From Alphaproteobacteria bacterium (lineage in GTDB: Bacteria > Pseudomonadota > Alphaproteobacteria > Micropepsales > Micropepsaceae): a stretch of DNA of 64,000 nucleotides. Positions within the stretch are counted from its first letter, which is position 1. Each line of letters opens with the position of its first letter. Under the pieces are notes generated by a model that was not told the DNA's origin, did no database searches, and saw nothing but the letters and a program-made list of their open reading frames with translations. A program made the position numbers and the translations under genes. Positions 1-10,125 of the stretch are shown one piece after another. The stretch spans positions 97,719-161,718 of the forward strand of contig JAGOBA010000009.1 in assembly GCA_017983635.1 (NCBI GenBank). Direction: 5' to 3'.

Positions 1-17
1 GCGCATGCCTTACGTCC

Positions 18-1706
<1,689 letters not shown>

Positions 1707-2196
1707 TTAGTTCACTTTCAATATGCGAATCCGCGCGCGTTGCCGGGCCCTCGGGCCATCGAGCACGCGCGAAAAAATCGCGGGTTGCGTAGGACGCCCC
1801 GCGTGTTACCTGGGCAGTTCCGGGTGTATTTGGCGCTCAAAAGGTATCGAAGAGATCGCTTTCAGATCTCGAGCCGTTCACGCGGCGTGAGCGCTTGCCA
1901 AAGTCGAAAACATCGACCGGTGCAGGCCGTGGGATATGCGCCTTTGGTTGTTGTATGTCAAGGAATACTACGTAAACGAGCGGTAAATGGGTTGCTGCAG
2001 GGTGTGTCAGAAGCGCCCGCTGGTACTCTTCATGGCGCATTCAGCGGTCGAACGGCCGCGAAGAAGGCCCGCCGGTTTATGCGCTTGGGGCGGCGTGTTA
2101 GACGGTCCAGCGGTTTCGCGAGTTGCCAAGGCCGGGCGAAAAGGCGATGGACTTGCGATCTGCCGGAATCAACAAACCGAGCACAGACGAGCATTC
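1707..2196. other. Intergenic region between divergent rhlE and luxR genes
   Basis: About 490 bases with no convincing gene. It holds the rhlE promoter and a strong GC hairpin at about 1730-1782 (outer arms CGCGCGT/ACGCGCG, inner GGGCCC-type arms) that would sit in the rhlE leader just upstream of the start codon. I see no lux-box-like palindrome in front of the LuxR gene. Confidence 0.5.
1933..1961 (-). promoter_or_regulatory. Sigma70-type promoter for rhlE
   Basis: On the minus strand, TTGACA (1961-1956) is followed after 17 bases by CATATC (1938-1933). The -35 is perfect and the spacing optimal. Transcription would start near 1926 and run toward the helicase start at 1706, leaving a leader of about 220 nt. 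Seen in sequence; activity is inferred. Confidence 0.55.
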
Positions 2197-2892
2197 ATGA
2201 CCGTATCGCTAAAGGATTTGATCGTCGAATTGTCGGTTGCGTCGTCGGCCGATGAGATCGGGCGGGCGCATTTGGCGCTCGCAAATCGGTTCGGGTTCGC
2301 GGTCAATCTGATCGTCGATATGACGAAGTCGTTCGATGGGATCGGGCCGGCGGTCGTCTATGCGGCGCAGGGCCGGAAACCGTTCGAGGCGCTTGACGCG
2401 ATCGAGCGGGTGACGAGCAATCCGCTCTTTAGCCGGGCCAAAGTGAGCGAGCAGCCCTTCACTATGCTGGAGCTTAAGCGCGAAGAGGGAATCAGCGACG
2501 AGAAGTGGTGGAGCTACTTCGGGCCCTACTTTCGGGGCTATGACGGATTTGCGGTGCCCGTGCACGAGAACGGGGCGCTTGCGTGGTATGTGGGATGCGC
2601 GGGGCCGACGCCGGACCTGTCGTGGCGGGCGCGCTCGATTCTGCAGGCGGCGGCGTTTGCGGCGCGTGATCGATTCCGGGAGTTGATGGATCCGGCTTCA
2701 TCGAAAAGCCCGCTGACGTCACGCGAGGCGGAATGTCTGCGTTTGGTTTCGCAGGGTAAGAGCGACGAAGCGATCGGTATGGAACTCAATATCAGCCCGC
2801 GGACTGTGCGCTTCCATATCGGCAATGCGAAGACGAAGCTCGGCGTGACGACGCGCATCCAGGCGGTCGCCAAGCGACTAGGCGCCGCTTAG
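2197..2892 (+). CDS. LuxR-family regulator (LuxR solo)
   Basis: 231-residue transcription factor. The N-terminal ~165 residues match the autoinducer-binding-domain fold. The C-terminal ~60 residues are a LuxR-type helix-turn-helix (LTSREAECLRLVSQGKSDEA, then NISPRTVRFHIGNAKTKLG). The ATG at 2197 is preferred over an upstream in-frame start because it begins the domain. No luxI-like synthase is nearby. Residues that contact acyl-homoserine lactone in TraR/LuxR look altered: the usual Asp-Pro is Asn-Pro (SNPLFSRAK), and the tryptophan expected about 15 residues later is replaced. It may therefore sense another ligand or none (inference). The 3' end overlaps the convergent btuF-like gene by 15 bases. 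Confidence 0.8.
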   Translation: MTVSLKDLIVELSVASSADEIGRAHLALANRFGFAVNLIVDMTKSFDGIGPAVVYAAQGRKPFEALDAIERVTSNPLFSRAKVSEQPFTMLELKREEGISDEKWWSYFGPYFRGYDGFAVPVHENGALAWYVGCAGPTPDLSWRARSILQAAAFAARDRFRELMDPASSKSPLTSREAECLRLVSQGKSDEAIGMELNISPRTVRFHIGNAKTKLGVTTRIQAVAKRLGAA

Positions 2893-3789
2893 GCGTATCC
2901 AACCGCTGCCTTCGTGACCGACCTTCGCGGTGCCCAGAATCTCGGCCAGGATTTCGGCGGACTCGACGAGGCGCGGGCCCGGACGGTTGAAGAAGTGGTG
3001 ACCGTCGGTGACGAAGACGCGATCCTCCCGTACGGCGGTTAGGCTTTGCCACGCGGGGTGATCGTTGAGCGATTTCAATTCGGCGAGCGTGTCGGCGATG
3101 CGGTAGCCGCAGGGCATGAGCACGACCACGTCGGGGTCGGCTTCGGCGAGCGTTTCCCAGGCGAGCCACGGCGAATGTTGGCCTGCGGCCGCAAACAGTG
3201 GGCGGCCGCCGGCGGCTTCGATCAATTCGGGAATCCAGTTGCCTGCGGCCATCAAGGGTTCCGTCCATTCGATGGCGGCGACGGTTGGTTTTGCGCCCAG
3301 CGCGATCTTGGTGCGGAGTGCGTGGAGGCGTGCTTCGAGTTCGCTGATAACTCTTTCGCCGGTTGGCGTGGCGCTCAGGGCGGCGGACACGCGGCGGATG
3401 TCGTCCCACACGTCGGCGAGCGCGTCCGGTGCGAGTGAGAGCAGTTGCGGCTTGCTGCCGGACCATTCGTTCAGTGCGCCTTGGAGGTCGTCAGGCGTAA
3501 CTGCGCACACGGCGCATTGGGTCTGGGTCAGGATGATGTCGGGTTTCAGAGCGCGCAAGCGTTCGGCGTCGACTTCGTATACTGAGAGACCCTGACTTAC
3601 GATTGCTTGCACTTCGCGGTCGATTTCGAGAGAGCTCAAACCTTTGCGGAGTTTACTCGCGGTCAGCGCGGGCAAGCCTTTTACGCTTGCTGGGAAGTCG
3701 CATTCGTGCGAGCGGCCGACGAGCTGGTCGGCGAAGCCGAGCGCGACTGCGATCTCCGTCGCGCTTGGAAGCAGTGAGACGATGCGCAT
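2878..3789 (-). CDS. btuF: BtuF-like cobalamin-binding protein, no signal peptide
   Basis: 303-residue protein of the periplasmic-binding fold that binds vitamin B12 for uptake. It opens directly with the mature domain (MRIVSLLPSATEIAVALGF, then RSHECDFP), typical of BtuF-like proteins, with no visible signal peptide or lipobox. It may therefore be cytosolic or exported some other way. The ATG at 3789 shares one base with the upstream gene's stop (TGATG), which indicates translational coupling and fixes the start. It is the last gene of the riboswitch-btuB-membrane protein operon. No btuC or btuD lies in the window. An alternative is a cytosolic cobalamin-binding or sensing protein. Confidence 0.8.
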   Translation of the reverse strand: MRIVSLLPSATEIAVALGFADQLVGRSHECDFPASVKGLPALTASKLRKGLSSLEIDREVQAIVSQGLSVYEVDAERLRALKPDIILTQTQCAVCAVTPDDLQGALNEWSGSKPQLLSLAPDALADVWDDIRRVSAALSATPTGERVISELEARLHALRTKIALGAKPTVAAIEWTEPLMAAGNWIPELIEAAGGRPLFAAAGQHSPWLAWETLAEADPDVVVLMPCGYRIADTLAELKSLNDHPAWQSLTAVREDRVFVTDGHHFFNRPGPRLVESAEILAEILGTAKVGHEGSGWIRLSGA

Positions 3790-4322
3790 CAGGCGAGCCG
3801 CAGGCGCGGCTGTGCGCCGAAGATTGCGGGCGCCGCGCCTGTGACGAGCAAACGAAGCGTCACGAGCGTGAGCAGCCAAAGCGCTTCGTTCTGCGCGAGT
3901 TGCATGATGATGGCCGGCGTGAACGTCTCGATGCCACCGACCTGTGTCGCGAACGCGTATAGCAGCGCTTCGTAGGCAGCGAACGCGGCGAGGCTGGCGA
4001 GCGCGATCCGAGTGGCGCTCAGATCGGGGCTTGGGCCGACAATCAGGCGCGCCGTTGCCAGTGAAGCGAGGCTGGCGCCCCACAGTGCTGCGCCCCAGGC
4101 GATGGTGTAGCCGTCTGCGGGGAAGCCCAGGAACGCGAAGCCGATCGCTTGGTTCGCGGCGACGATCGCGGTCACTGTGAAGACGGCTTGCCGCGCCGGC
4201 ATGCTGGCGGCGACGACGACGGCGAGCGCGACGAACGGCATCATGCAGGCGATGGCTAGGCTGCCGGCGATCGTCGAGGCAGCGAGGACCGATGGCCAAG
4301 CGGAGTTTTGGAGCGTGCGCAT
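3789..4322 (-). CDS. Small membrane protein of the cobalamin operon
   Basis: 177 residues with five or six hydrophobic helices (about 11-40, 46-67, 71-95, 103-127, 146-169) and few charged residues. It lies between btuB (13 bases upstream) and the btuF-like gene (1-base overlap), downstream of a cobalamin riboswitch, so a role in crossing the inner membrane with B12 is a fair guess. The size and helix number resemble small substrate-binding membrane proteins such as BtuM or ECF S-components. I cannot confirm family membership: the only early cysteine is Cys26 (AIACMMP). No ATPase partner is present locally. Confidence 0.7.
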   Translation of the reverse strand: MRTLQNSAWPSVLAASTIAGSLAIACMMPFVALAVVVAASMPARQAVFTVTAIVAANQAIGFAFLGFPADGYTIAWGAALWGASLASLATARLIVGPSPDLSATRIALASLAAFAAYEALLYAFATQVGGIETFTPAIIMQLAQNEALWLLTLVTLRLLVTGAAPAIFGAQPRLRLA

Positions 4323-4335
4323 GTTGTCGTTCCTC

Positions 4336-6207
4336 TCAGAATTTAGTCCGGATTCCGGCGTAAGCGGCGATGCCGGGTGAGCGATAGCTGAAGACCTCTT
4401 CGTATTTTTCGTCGAACAGGTTTTCGACGCGGCCGAAGACTTGGATGTTGTCGGTCAGATCGTATGACGCGTTGACGTTGACGAGGGTGAAGGCCTTGTT
4501 GACCACCGGCGTGTTGCCGAAGAAGGAGAATAGCGTGTCGTCCTGCTCGCCGTTGTAACGCACGCTGAGCGTCGCCGAGGCGCGATCGAGGAAGCGGTGG
4601 TTCAGATTCAACGAGGCGATGTGCGGGGCGCGGCGAATTTCCGGCGCGCCGGCTTGATCGGCATCTAGATGTGTGTAGGCGGCGTTCAGCGTCAGGTCAT
4701 CGGCCAACGCCACATCGAGTGTGAGTTCGACACCGCGGCGCTTGCTAACTCCGGCAGCGTTGTTGGTTGTGACAAAGGTTGTTTCGATTTCATTTTTTAA
4801 GCGTGCTTCGAAGTACGTGGCGGTCGCGCGCGCTTTGCCGCTCCAGAACGTTTGGTCGATACCGACATCCCAGCCGGTCGACTTTTCCGGTTTCAGGTTT
4901 GGGTTGCCGACAAAGCCGCTGGGGTCGAAGCCGAAAAGTTCGAAGTTGTTCGGGTTCTTGACGCCGGTGCCGGCGGTCGCGCGCAGGCGGGTTGTGTCGG
5001 AGAGGCGGTAGCTTGCTTGCAGACGGTAAGTGTTCGCATCATCGAAGCGATCGTTATCGTCGCGCCGGAAGGCAATGCCGGCGTCGAACGCGTCGATGGA
5101 GAGGTCGTACGAGAGGGCGTAGCCGATCGTGTCGAGTTTGCGCACACCGTTGATGCCGGGATCGAAGGGCAGCGTGGTGGCGACGTTTTGATAACGCTCG
5201 GCGCGCCAGTCGATGGCGCCGGTGAGTTTGTGTTCGAGGGCACCGGTCGTGGCGTTGACGGCGGAGACGAGGCTGACCTTGCGGCGATCGCCTTTGGTGG
5301 TGAAGGGTCCGAAGGCGCTGTCGGTGGTCGAGTCCGCGTCGATGAAGGCGTAGTTCAGGCGTGACTGCCAGGCGCCGGCGAAGGCCGATACCTCTGCAGA
5401 GATGTTGCCGTAGAGCTGCGTGGTGTCGAACGTATCGTCGCTGCCGTCGACGACGAGGCCGCTGAAGAAGTTCTGCGGATCGGTTTCGGCGAACGTGTCG
5501 ACGTAGCGCAGGAATGCGCGCAGCTCGACGTTCTCCACCGGGCGAAGGCCTGCGTTCACGAACAGCGCGGAGTCACGTTCGCCATCACGCTCGCTGCCGT
5601 CGCGGGCGATGTTAATGCCGGCTGTCGCGTGGTGGTTGGCGCTGGCGTAGAAATCGAACGTGTCGTTGCCCACGCTCGCGTTCATGCCGGTTTGCCAGGT
5701 CGCGAACGAGCCGCCTTCGCCCATCGCTTCGACGGCGAAGTCGCCTTTGCCACGGCGGGGAACGATGTTGACGACGCCGCCGATCGCATCGGAACCGTAG
5801 AGCGCGCTTTGGCTGCCGCGCAGGATTTCGATGCGTTCGATGTCGGTCGCGAGCAAGCCGGAGAAGTCGAACTCGCCCTGGAACGGATCGCTGACGTCGG
5901 CGCCGTCAAACATGACGAGCGTGTGGTTGCCCTCTGCGCCGCGCATACGGACTTGGGTTTTCGAACCGACGGCGCCGGAGCGGCTGACGGTCACGCCCGG
6001 CACATCGCGCAACACATCGCCGACGAAGCGGGTCTGGCGGTCTTCGATTTGCTTGCCGTCGATGATGGTGACGGCGGTGCCTAGGCGGTCCTCGGCGACT
6101 TTGCCGATGCGGCTTGCGGTGACGACGACTTTTTCGACCGGCTGATCGGCGAAGGCCGGCGTTGCGAGCAAAGCTAAGGCGGAAACTGACAGGAGAAAGC
6201 GAGACAT
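4336..6207 (-). CDS. btuB: TonB-dependent vitamin B12 receptor
   Basis: 623-residue outer-membrane beta-barrel that imports cobalamin using TonB energy. The ATG at 6207 gives a clean signal peptide (MSRFLLSVSALALLATPAFA); a longer upstream reading frame lacks one. A TonB-box-like VEKVVVTASR follows, then the plug domain (VLRDVPGVTVSRSG, RGSQSALYGSDAIGGVVNI near residues 65-145), then barrel strands ending in aromatic-rich segments with a C-terminal Phe. A cobalamin riboswitch about 140 bases upstream supports the substrate. It is the first gene of a three-gene operon. Confidence 0.93.
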   Translation of the reverse strand: MSRFLLSVSALALLATPAFADQPVEKVVVTASRIGKVAEDRLGTAVTIIDGKQIEDRQTRFVGDVLRDVPGVTVSRSGAVGSKTQVRMRGAEGNHTLVMFDGADVSDPFQGEFDFSGLLATDIERIEILRGSQSALYGSDAIGGVVNIVPRRGKGDFAVEAMGEGGSFATWQTGMNASVGNDTFDFYASANHHATAGINIARDGSERDGERDSALFVNAGLRPVENVELRAFLRYVDTFAETDPQNFFSGLVVDGSDDTFDTTQLYGNISAEVSAFAGAWQSRLNYAFIDADSTTDSAFGPFTTKGDRRKVSLVSAVNATTGALEHKLTGAIDWRAERYQNVATTLPFDPGINGVRKLDTIGYALSYDLSIDAFDAGIAFRRDDNDRFDDANTYRLQASYRLSDTTRLRATAGTGVKNPNNFELFGFDPSGFVGNPNLKPEKSTGWDVGIDQTFWSGKARATATYFEARLKNEIETTFVTTNNAAGVSKRRGVELTLDVALADDLTLNAAYTHLDADQAGAPEIRRAPHIASLNLNHRFLDRASATLSVRYNGEQDDTLFSFFGNTPVVNKAFTLVNVNASYDLTDNIQVFGRVENLFDEKYEEVFSYRSPGIAAYAGIRTKF

Positions 6208-6344
6208 GATGCACCCATGCGTGACGTGGGCGCAAAGCATCCCGTCCAAAGCGCCCGTGGTCCTTCGCCACCACCATGGTTGCGATAGGCCCAACGTCAC
6301 CGCGCCGGAGGGATCCGTCTCGCAAGCGCCCGCCGCGCTTTCGA

Positions 6345-6505
6345 GGGGTGACTCACGCTGGCAGGTCTCCTGGCTTGCGACCCTTCACCGGTCACCTTCC
6401 CGATCTTTCGATCAGTGGTGTCTCGACCGATGCACCGTCGCTTACAGTTGCGGGGGCAGCCCCGGTATCTCACCGGGTTCCCTTGACCAACATGGTTCGG
6501 ACTTA
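6345..6505 (-). promoter_or_regulatory. Cobalamin (AdoCbl) riboswitch
   Basis: The minus strand carries the conserved core: GGCTGCCCCCGCAACTGTAA at about 6458-6439 preceded by GGGAACCCGGTGAGATACC, and the B12 box AGCCAGGAGACCTGCC around 6376-6361 followed by CGTGAGTCACCCC. Order and spacing match the family. It lies directly upstream of btuB and should switch the operon off when cobalamin is plentiful. The outer limits are approximate. Confidence 0.93.
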
Positions 6506-6577
6506 CGATGGGCGAAGAGTGAGGCGCTCGTCAAGCCACGCGAAAGGGGGATATGCACAGGCTTGGATCGCGTAACG

Positions 6578-6844
6578 TCACTGCGGTAGCCGGATGTAGG
6601 CGAGGGCGAAGACGGCGAGCATGACGATGTGGATCGCGGTGACGACCGCGTTGCCGCGGCGGATCGAGCGGGCTTCGGCCTCGTGGGTTGCACGGTCGCG
6701 CGAGAGGGCTTTGAAGCCGTGGGCGATGTCGTCGATGCCGATGAAGGCGCCCAGGATCAGGCGCAAGAAGAAGAGCACCCAGAACCAGGTCCAGACTTGG
6801 GCGGAATTGAAGCCCAGCATTTCGGCGAGGCTGACGTCGTGCAT
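6578..6844 (-). CDS. Small two-helix membrane protein, unknown
   Basis: 88 residues from ATG 6844, which is preceded by a good Shine-Dalgarno (GGAGG, nine bases upstream). Two hydrophobic segments (about 17-37, VWTWFWVLFFLRLILGAFIG, and about 65-85, AVVTAIHIVMLAVFALAYI) flank a charged cytosolic loop. Its 3' end lies about 75 bases upstream of the riboswitch on the same strand. I do not recognise the family. Confidence 0.65.
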   Translation of the reverse strand: MHDVSLAEMLGFNSAQVWTWFWVLFFLRLILGAFIGIDDIAHGFKALSRDRATHEAEARSIRRGNAVVTAIHIVMLAVFALAYIRLPQ

Positions 6845-7035
6845 TTTTCCGCCTCCCCCCGAAGGCGTCCCCGCACAGATGATGGCGGGCGGGCCTTGTG
6901 GGTGCAAGTCAAACGCCGGTTTTCCGGTGCTGATTCATCGGCCGGCGGGGTTTCGTGGGCACGGTCACTTCCGCTCCGCCCGCAAGAGGCGCAATACCTC
7001 CCGGACATAGATGAACCAGGCGAGGCGGTCTTTCG

Positions 7036-8433
7036 ATGTTGAGCCAGCAATTGCGACGCTTCATTGCCGGGGTGGCGCCGTCGGGGAGCGACCCCGGCAT
7101 GTCGGAGCGCATTCTGACCTCGTTCCACGAGACGGAACGGTCGGGGTTGATGCTGGCTTGCGCGGTGCGAGCAGTGATTGTGGTGGCGCTGGTGCTGCTC
7201 TTTGCAGCGACGGGGTCGTTCGTCGGGGACGGGTGGTTGTTTTTGTTGCTGATGCCGCTCGGCATCGCAGCGATCGGGTTGGCACAGTTCGAGGCGATGC
7301 GGCGGTGGCCGGATTTGGCGTGGCCGAAATACGTTTTCATTGCGCTCGACTGCGCTTACCTCGCGTGGCTGTTGATCACGCGGCATTCGTTTGCGAACGA
7401 CCTGCCGCCGGTGACGTTAGCGGTGAAGGAAGGGGCGTTGCTGTTCTTCGTTGCCTTCCTGGTGCATGGCGCGTTCAGCTATTCGCCGCGGTTCATTCTT
7501 TGGACCGGGCTTTGCATCACGCTCGGCTGGGGCGCTGTTGTGGCGGCGGCGGCCATGGAGCCAGGGACATTCACCGCTGTGAAGGCGGGGCCCGACATGT
7601 GGCGCGACTATGGCGACCCGGGTTACTTGCCGGTGATCAAGATCGTCTACGACTATGTGGTGTTGGCGTTTTTGACGTTGGGGCTTGCGGTTGCGGTTTG
7701 GCGGTCGCGGCGGTTGGTTCTCGCGGCGGCGGCGTCGGAGCGGGCGCGGGCCAATTTGGCGCGACACTTTTCGCCGAAGGTTGTGGATGAACTCAGCGCG
7801 CGCGAACGACCGTTCGGCGAGACGCGGCGGCAGGCGGCGGCGGTTCTGTTCGCGGACATTCGGGGCTTCACCACGCGCTGCGAGACGATGGCGCCTGAAG
7901 AGGCTATGGCGTTTCTGCGCTCTTTCCATGCGCGGATGGAGGAGGTGATCTTCCAGCACGGCGGGACGCTGGACAAGATTTTGGGCGATGGGTTGCTTGC
8001 CGTGTTCGGCGTGCCGGATCGCGGGCATGGCGACGCGGGCGATGCGCTGGCCTGCGCCTATGCGATGATCGAAGCGGTCGGGCGTTGGAATGTGGAGCGA
8101 GCGGCGGCGGGGCAGTTCGAGGTGCAGATCGGGGTTGGGCTGCACTATGGGCACGTGATGCTCGGCGATGTCGGCAGCGAGCGGCTGATGACGTTCACGG
8201 TCGTGGGGGACACGGTCAATGTGGCCAGCCGGCTGCAGTCGCTCTCGAAGGAGTTAGGGACGCGCCTCGTGGCTAGCGACACGTTGGTCAAAGCCGTCCA
8301 GGACGAGATGCGCGAAGAGAGTGCGCTCATCGAGCAGCTGAAGTTCGTTGGGCCGCAGCATCTGCGGGGCCGGGAGAACGAAACCGTCGTTTACGCGCTG
8401 GAGGCGACGGGACAGCAGCGTGCAGTTGCCTAG
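7036..8433 (+). CDS. Membrane-bound class III adenylate/guanylate cyclase
   Basis: 465 residues. The N-terminal half has about six membrane helices (from residue 40 to 222) and the C-terminal half is a class III cyclase domain making cAMP or cGMP. Metal-binding aspartates are Asp274 (FADIRGFT) and Asp318 (DKILGDG). Lys314 and Thr388 (TFTVVGD) are the likely base-selecting residues and favour ATP. Transition-state residues are Asn395 and Arg399 (VNVASR). All catalytic positions look intact, so the domain should work as a homodimer. It appears monocistronic. Confidence 0.9.
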   Translation: MLSQQLRRFIAGVAPSGSDPGMSERILTSFHETERSGLMLACAVRAVIVVALVLLFAATGSFVGDGWLFLLLMPLGIAAIGLAQFEAMRRWPDLAWPKYVFIALDCAYLAWLLITRHSFANDLPPVTLAVKEGALLFFVAFLVHGAFSYSPRFILWTGLCITLGWGAVVAAAAMEPGTFTAVKAGPDMWRDYGDPGYLPVIKIVYDYVVLAFLTLGLAVAVWRSRRLVLAAAASERARANLARHFSPKVVDELSARERPFGETRRQAAAVLFADIRGFTTRCETMAPEEAMAFLRSFHARMEEVIFQHGGTLDKILGDGLLAVFGVPDRGHGDAGDALACAYAMIEAVGRWNVERAAAGQFEVQIGVGLHYGHVMLGDVGSERLMTFTVVGDTVNVASRLQSLSKELGTRLVASDTLVKAVQDEMREESALIEQLKFVGPQHLRGRENETVVYALEATGQQRAVA

Positions 8434-8540
8434 TCCCTTCGCGTCTTGGGGGAAGTGCCATGGGGGCAGGGGTGACTACACGCGGTGCGCGCCGATGTGC
8501 TAGAGTGCGCGCACTTCGCCCCCCCAGCGATGAGGCATCA

Positions 8541-9389
8541 ATGCGCCGGACGCTGTCCTATGTGTGGTGGCCGTTGTTGTTCGCGGCATCAGTTGTTTCG
8601 GTTTATGCCGGCATTCGAAGCGGACACGCGGTTCTGGTTTTCAACGTGACGTACCTCGCGCTCGCGGTTGCGATCGCGATGTTGGAACGCGTGTTTCCCC
8701 ATGAGCAAGCGTGGCTCGCCAATGACGGCCAAATTGTCCCCGATATCGCGCACACCGTGCTGAACAAGGGGATCGCGCAAGCCATCGTTGTGATGGTGAC
8801 TTTTATGGGGATAGCCGAATTCGCCGCCCCGACCGCCGGGGTGCTCTGGCCGGCCCATCTACCCTTTGGGGTTGAGGTGGCGATCGGGCTCGTCATTGCG
8901 GAGTTCGGGCTCTACTGGAAGCACCGGTTCGCGCACGAGTGGCCGCCGCTGTGGCGCTTCCATGCCGTTCATCACAGCGTAACGCGGCTCTGGTTTTTGA
9001 ACACCGGCCGATTTCACGTTGTGGATACGCTCACCGGTCTGGCGGTGGCCATGCCCGTTCTGCTGCTTCTGGGGGCGCCCAAGGACGTTATGATCATGGT
9101 CAGCGCGATCACGACGTTTGTCGGAATCCTCACGCATTCGAACGTTGAGATGCGGTGTGGCGTGTTGAACTTCGTCTTCAACACGCCGGAATTGCATCGC
9201 TGGCATCATTCGAAAGTGCTTGCCGAGGGCAATCGGAACTACGGCGAGAACCTGATGCTGTTCGATCAGCTGTTCGGCACCTATTTCAACGCGCCGCGCC
9301 GTCCGCCGAGGGACATCGGCATCGCGCATCCGATGCCTTCGACGTTCTTGGGCCAGTTGGCGGTGCCATTTACGCGCGCACCGCTCTGA
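8541..9389 (+). CDS. Fatty acid hydroxylase/sterol desaturase family membrane protein
   Basis: 282-residue integral membrane di-iron enzyme. Histidine clusters typical of the family are present: HRFAHEWPPLWRFHAVHHS near residues 130-150, HSNVEM, and ELHRWHHS near 220. Four or so hydrophobic helices surround them. The ATG at 8541 begins just before the first membrane helix; an upstream extension looks non-coding. The substrate (sterol, hopanoid, carotenoid or lipid chain) cannot be told. A second, distant member lies at 24854. Confidence 0.85.
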   Translation: MRRTLSYVWWPLLFAASVVSVYAGIRSGHAVLVFNVTYLALAVAIAMLERVFPHEQAWLANDGQIVPDIAHTVLNKGIAQAIVVMVTFMGIAEFAAPTAGVLWPAHLPFGVEVAIGLVIAEFGLYWKHRFAHEWPPLWRFHAVHHSVTRLWFLNTGRFHVVDTLTGLAVAMPVLLLLGAPKDVMIMVSAITTFVGILTHSNVEMRCGVLNFVFNTPELHRWHHSKVLAEGNRNYGENLMLFDQLFGTYFNAPRRPPRDIGIAHPMPSTFLGQLAVPFTRAPL

Positions 9390-9583
9390 GCTGACGAAAC
9401 GGCTAGGGGAATCGCGCCAGGCGTTAACGCACGTCCAAGTCGCAATTGAACTCCGATGCGTCTTTTAACTGACGCCTGATAGTTGCGTGATCAATTGCAA
9501 CTTCGACCCTCGGTCAGTGGTGGCGCGTTACGACGCGGTGCAATGTCCGTCGCATCAACAGCGTTCACTACTCCCCCGGCGCG

Positions 9584-9805
9584 ATGACAAAGAAACCGCA
9601 CTTCGATCCCGATCCCGACATTATTCGTTCGGCGTGGCTCTTGATCCGCAATCACGGCGACAAGGCGCTGCGCGAGGCGACGCGCTTTCAGAATCAAATG
9701 ATCCGCAAAGGCGATCCGCGTGGGATTACGCTGTGGTGGTCGATCGGCGAAGCGATTAAAGAGCTCCGCCGCACCAAACGCGCGCCCCACGAGCCGCTGA
9801 ACTAA
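9584..9805 (+). CDS. Small conserved-looking protein, unknown
   Basis: 73 residues, soluble and highly charged (MTKKPHFDPDPDIIRSAWLL to the KELRRTKRAPHEPLN end). Composition and codon use look like real coding sequence, but no Shine-Dalgarno is visible and I do not recognise a domain. It ends with a 4-base overlap onto the convergent sbtB stop. Confidence 0.55.
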   Translation: MTKKPHFDPDPDIIRSAWLLIRNHGDKALREATRFQNQMIRKGDPRGITLWWSIGEAIKELRRTKRAPHEPLN

Positions 9806-10113
9806 AACCGATCCGGTCGCAGGACTTGGACGTCGCTGATTGTTGCGACGCCGCGCCAGGATTCGAAGAGGGGGAGCAGGTTCGCGAGGACCGCGTCCGC
9901 GGCTTCGGGGGTGAGGATCACGTTGACGAGGGCCATGCCGTCGGCGTGAGAGAGTGAGTCCTCCCACCAGGCGCCTTGGGCGCCGAAGCCCTTTGATCCT
10001 TCGAGGATCGTGTAGCCTTTGGCGCCGGCTTTCACGAGCAGGTCTTCGATGCGGGTCAGGATCGCGGGCTCGACGATGATCTCGAGTTTCTTGCGGGGAT
10101 AGGTTTGCACCAT
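9802..10113 (-). CDS. sbtB: PII-like protein partnering SbtA
   Basis: 103-residue PII-superfamily protein (KLEIIVEPAILTRIEDLLVK, then the T-loop region GYTILEGSKGFGAQGAWWED). SbtB proteins are trimers that bind adenyl nucleotides and gate the bicarbonate transporter SbtA. The gene starts 12 bases after sbtA, the classical arrangement. The C-terminal cysteine hairpin of some cyanobacterial SbtB proteins is absent. Confidence 0.8.
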   Translation of the reverse strand: MVQTYPRKKLEIIVEPAILTRIEDLLVKAGAKGYTILEGSKGFGAQGAWWEDSLSHADGMALVNVILTPEAADAVLANLLPLFESWRGVATISDVQVLRPDRF

Positions 10114-10125
10114 GGTCTTGGGGCC

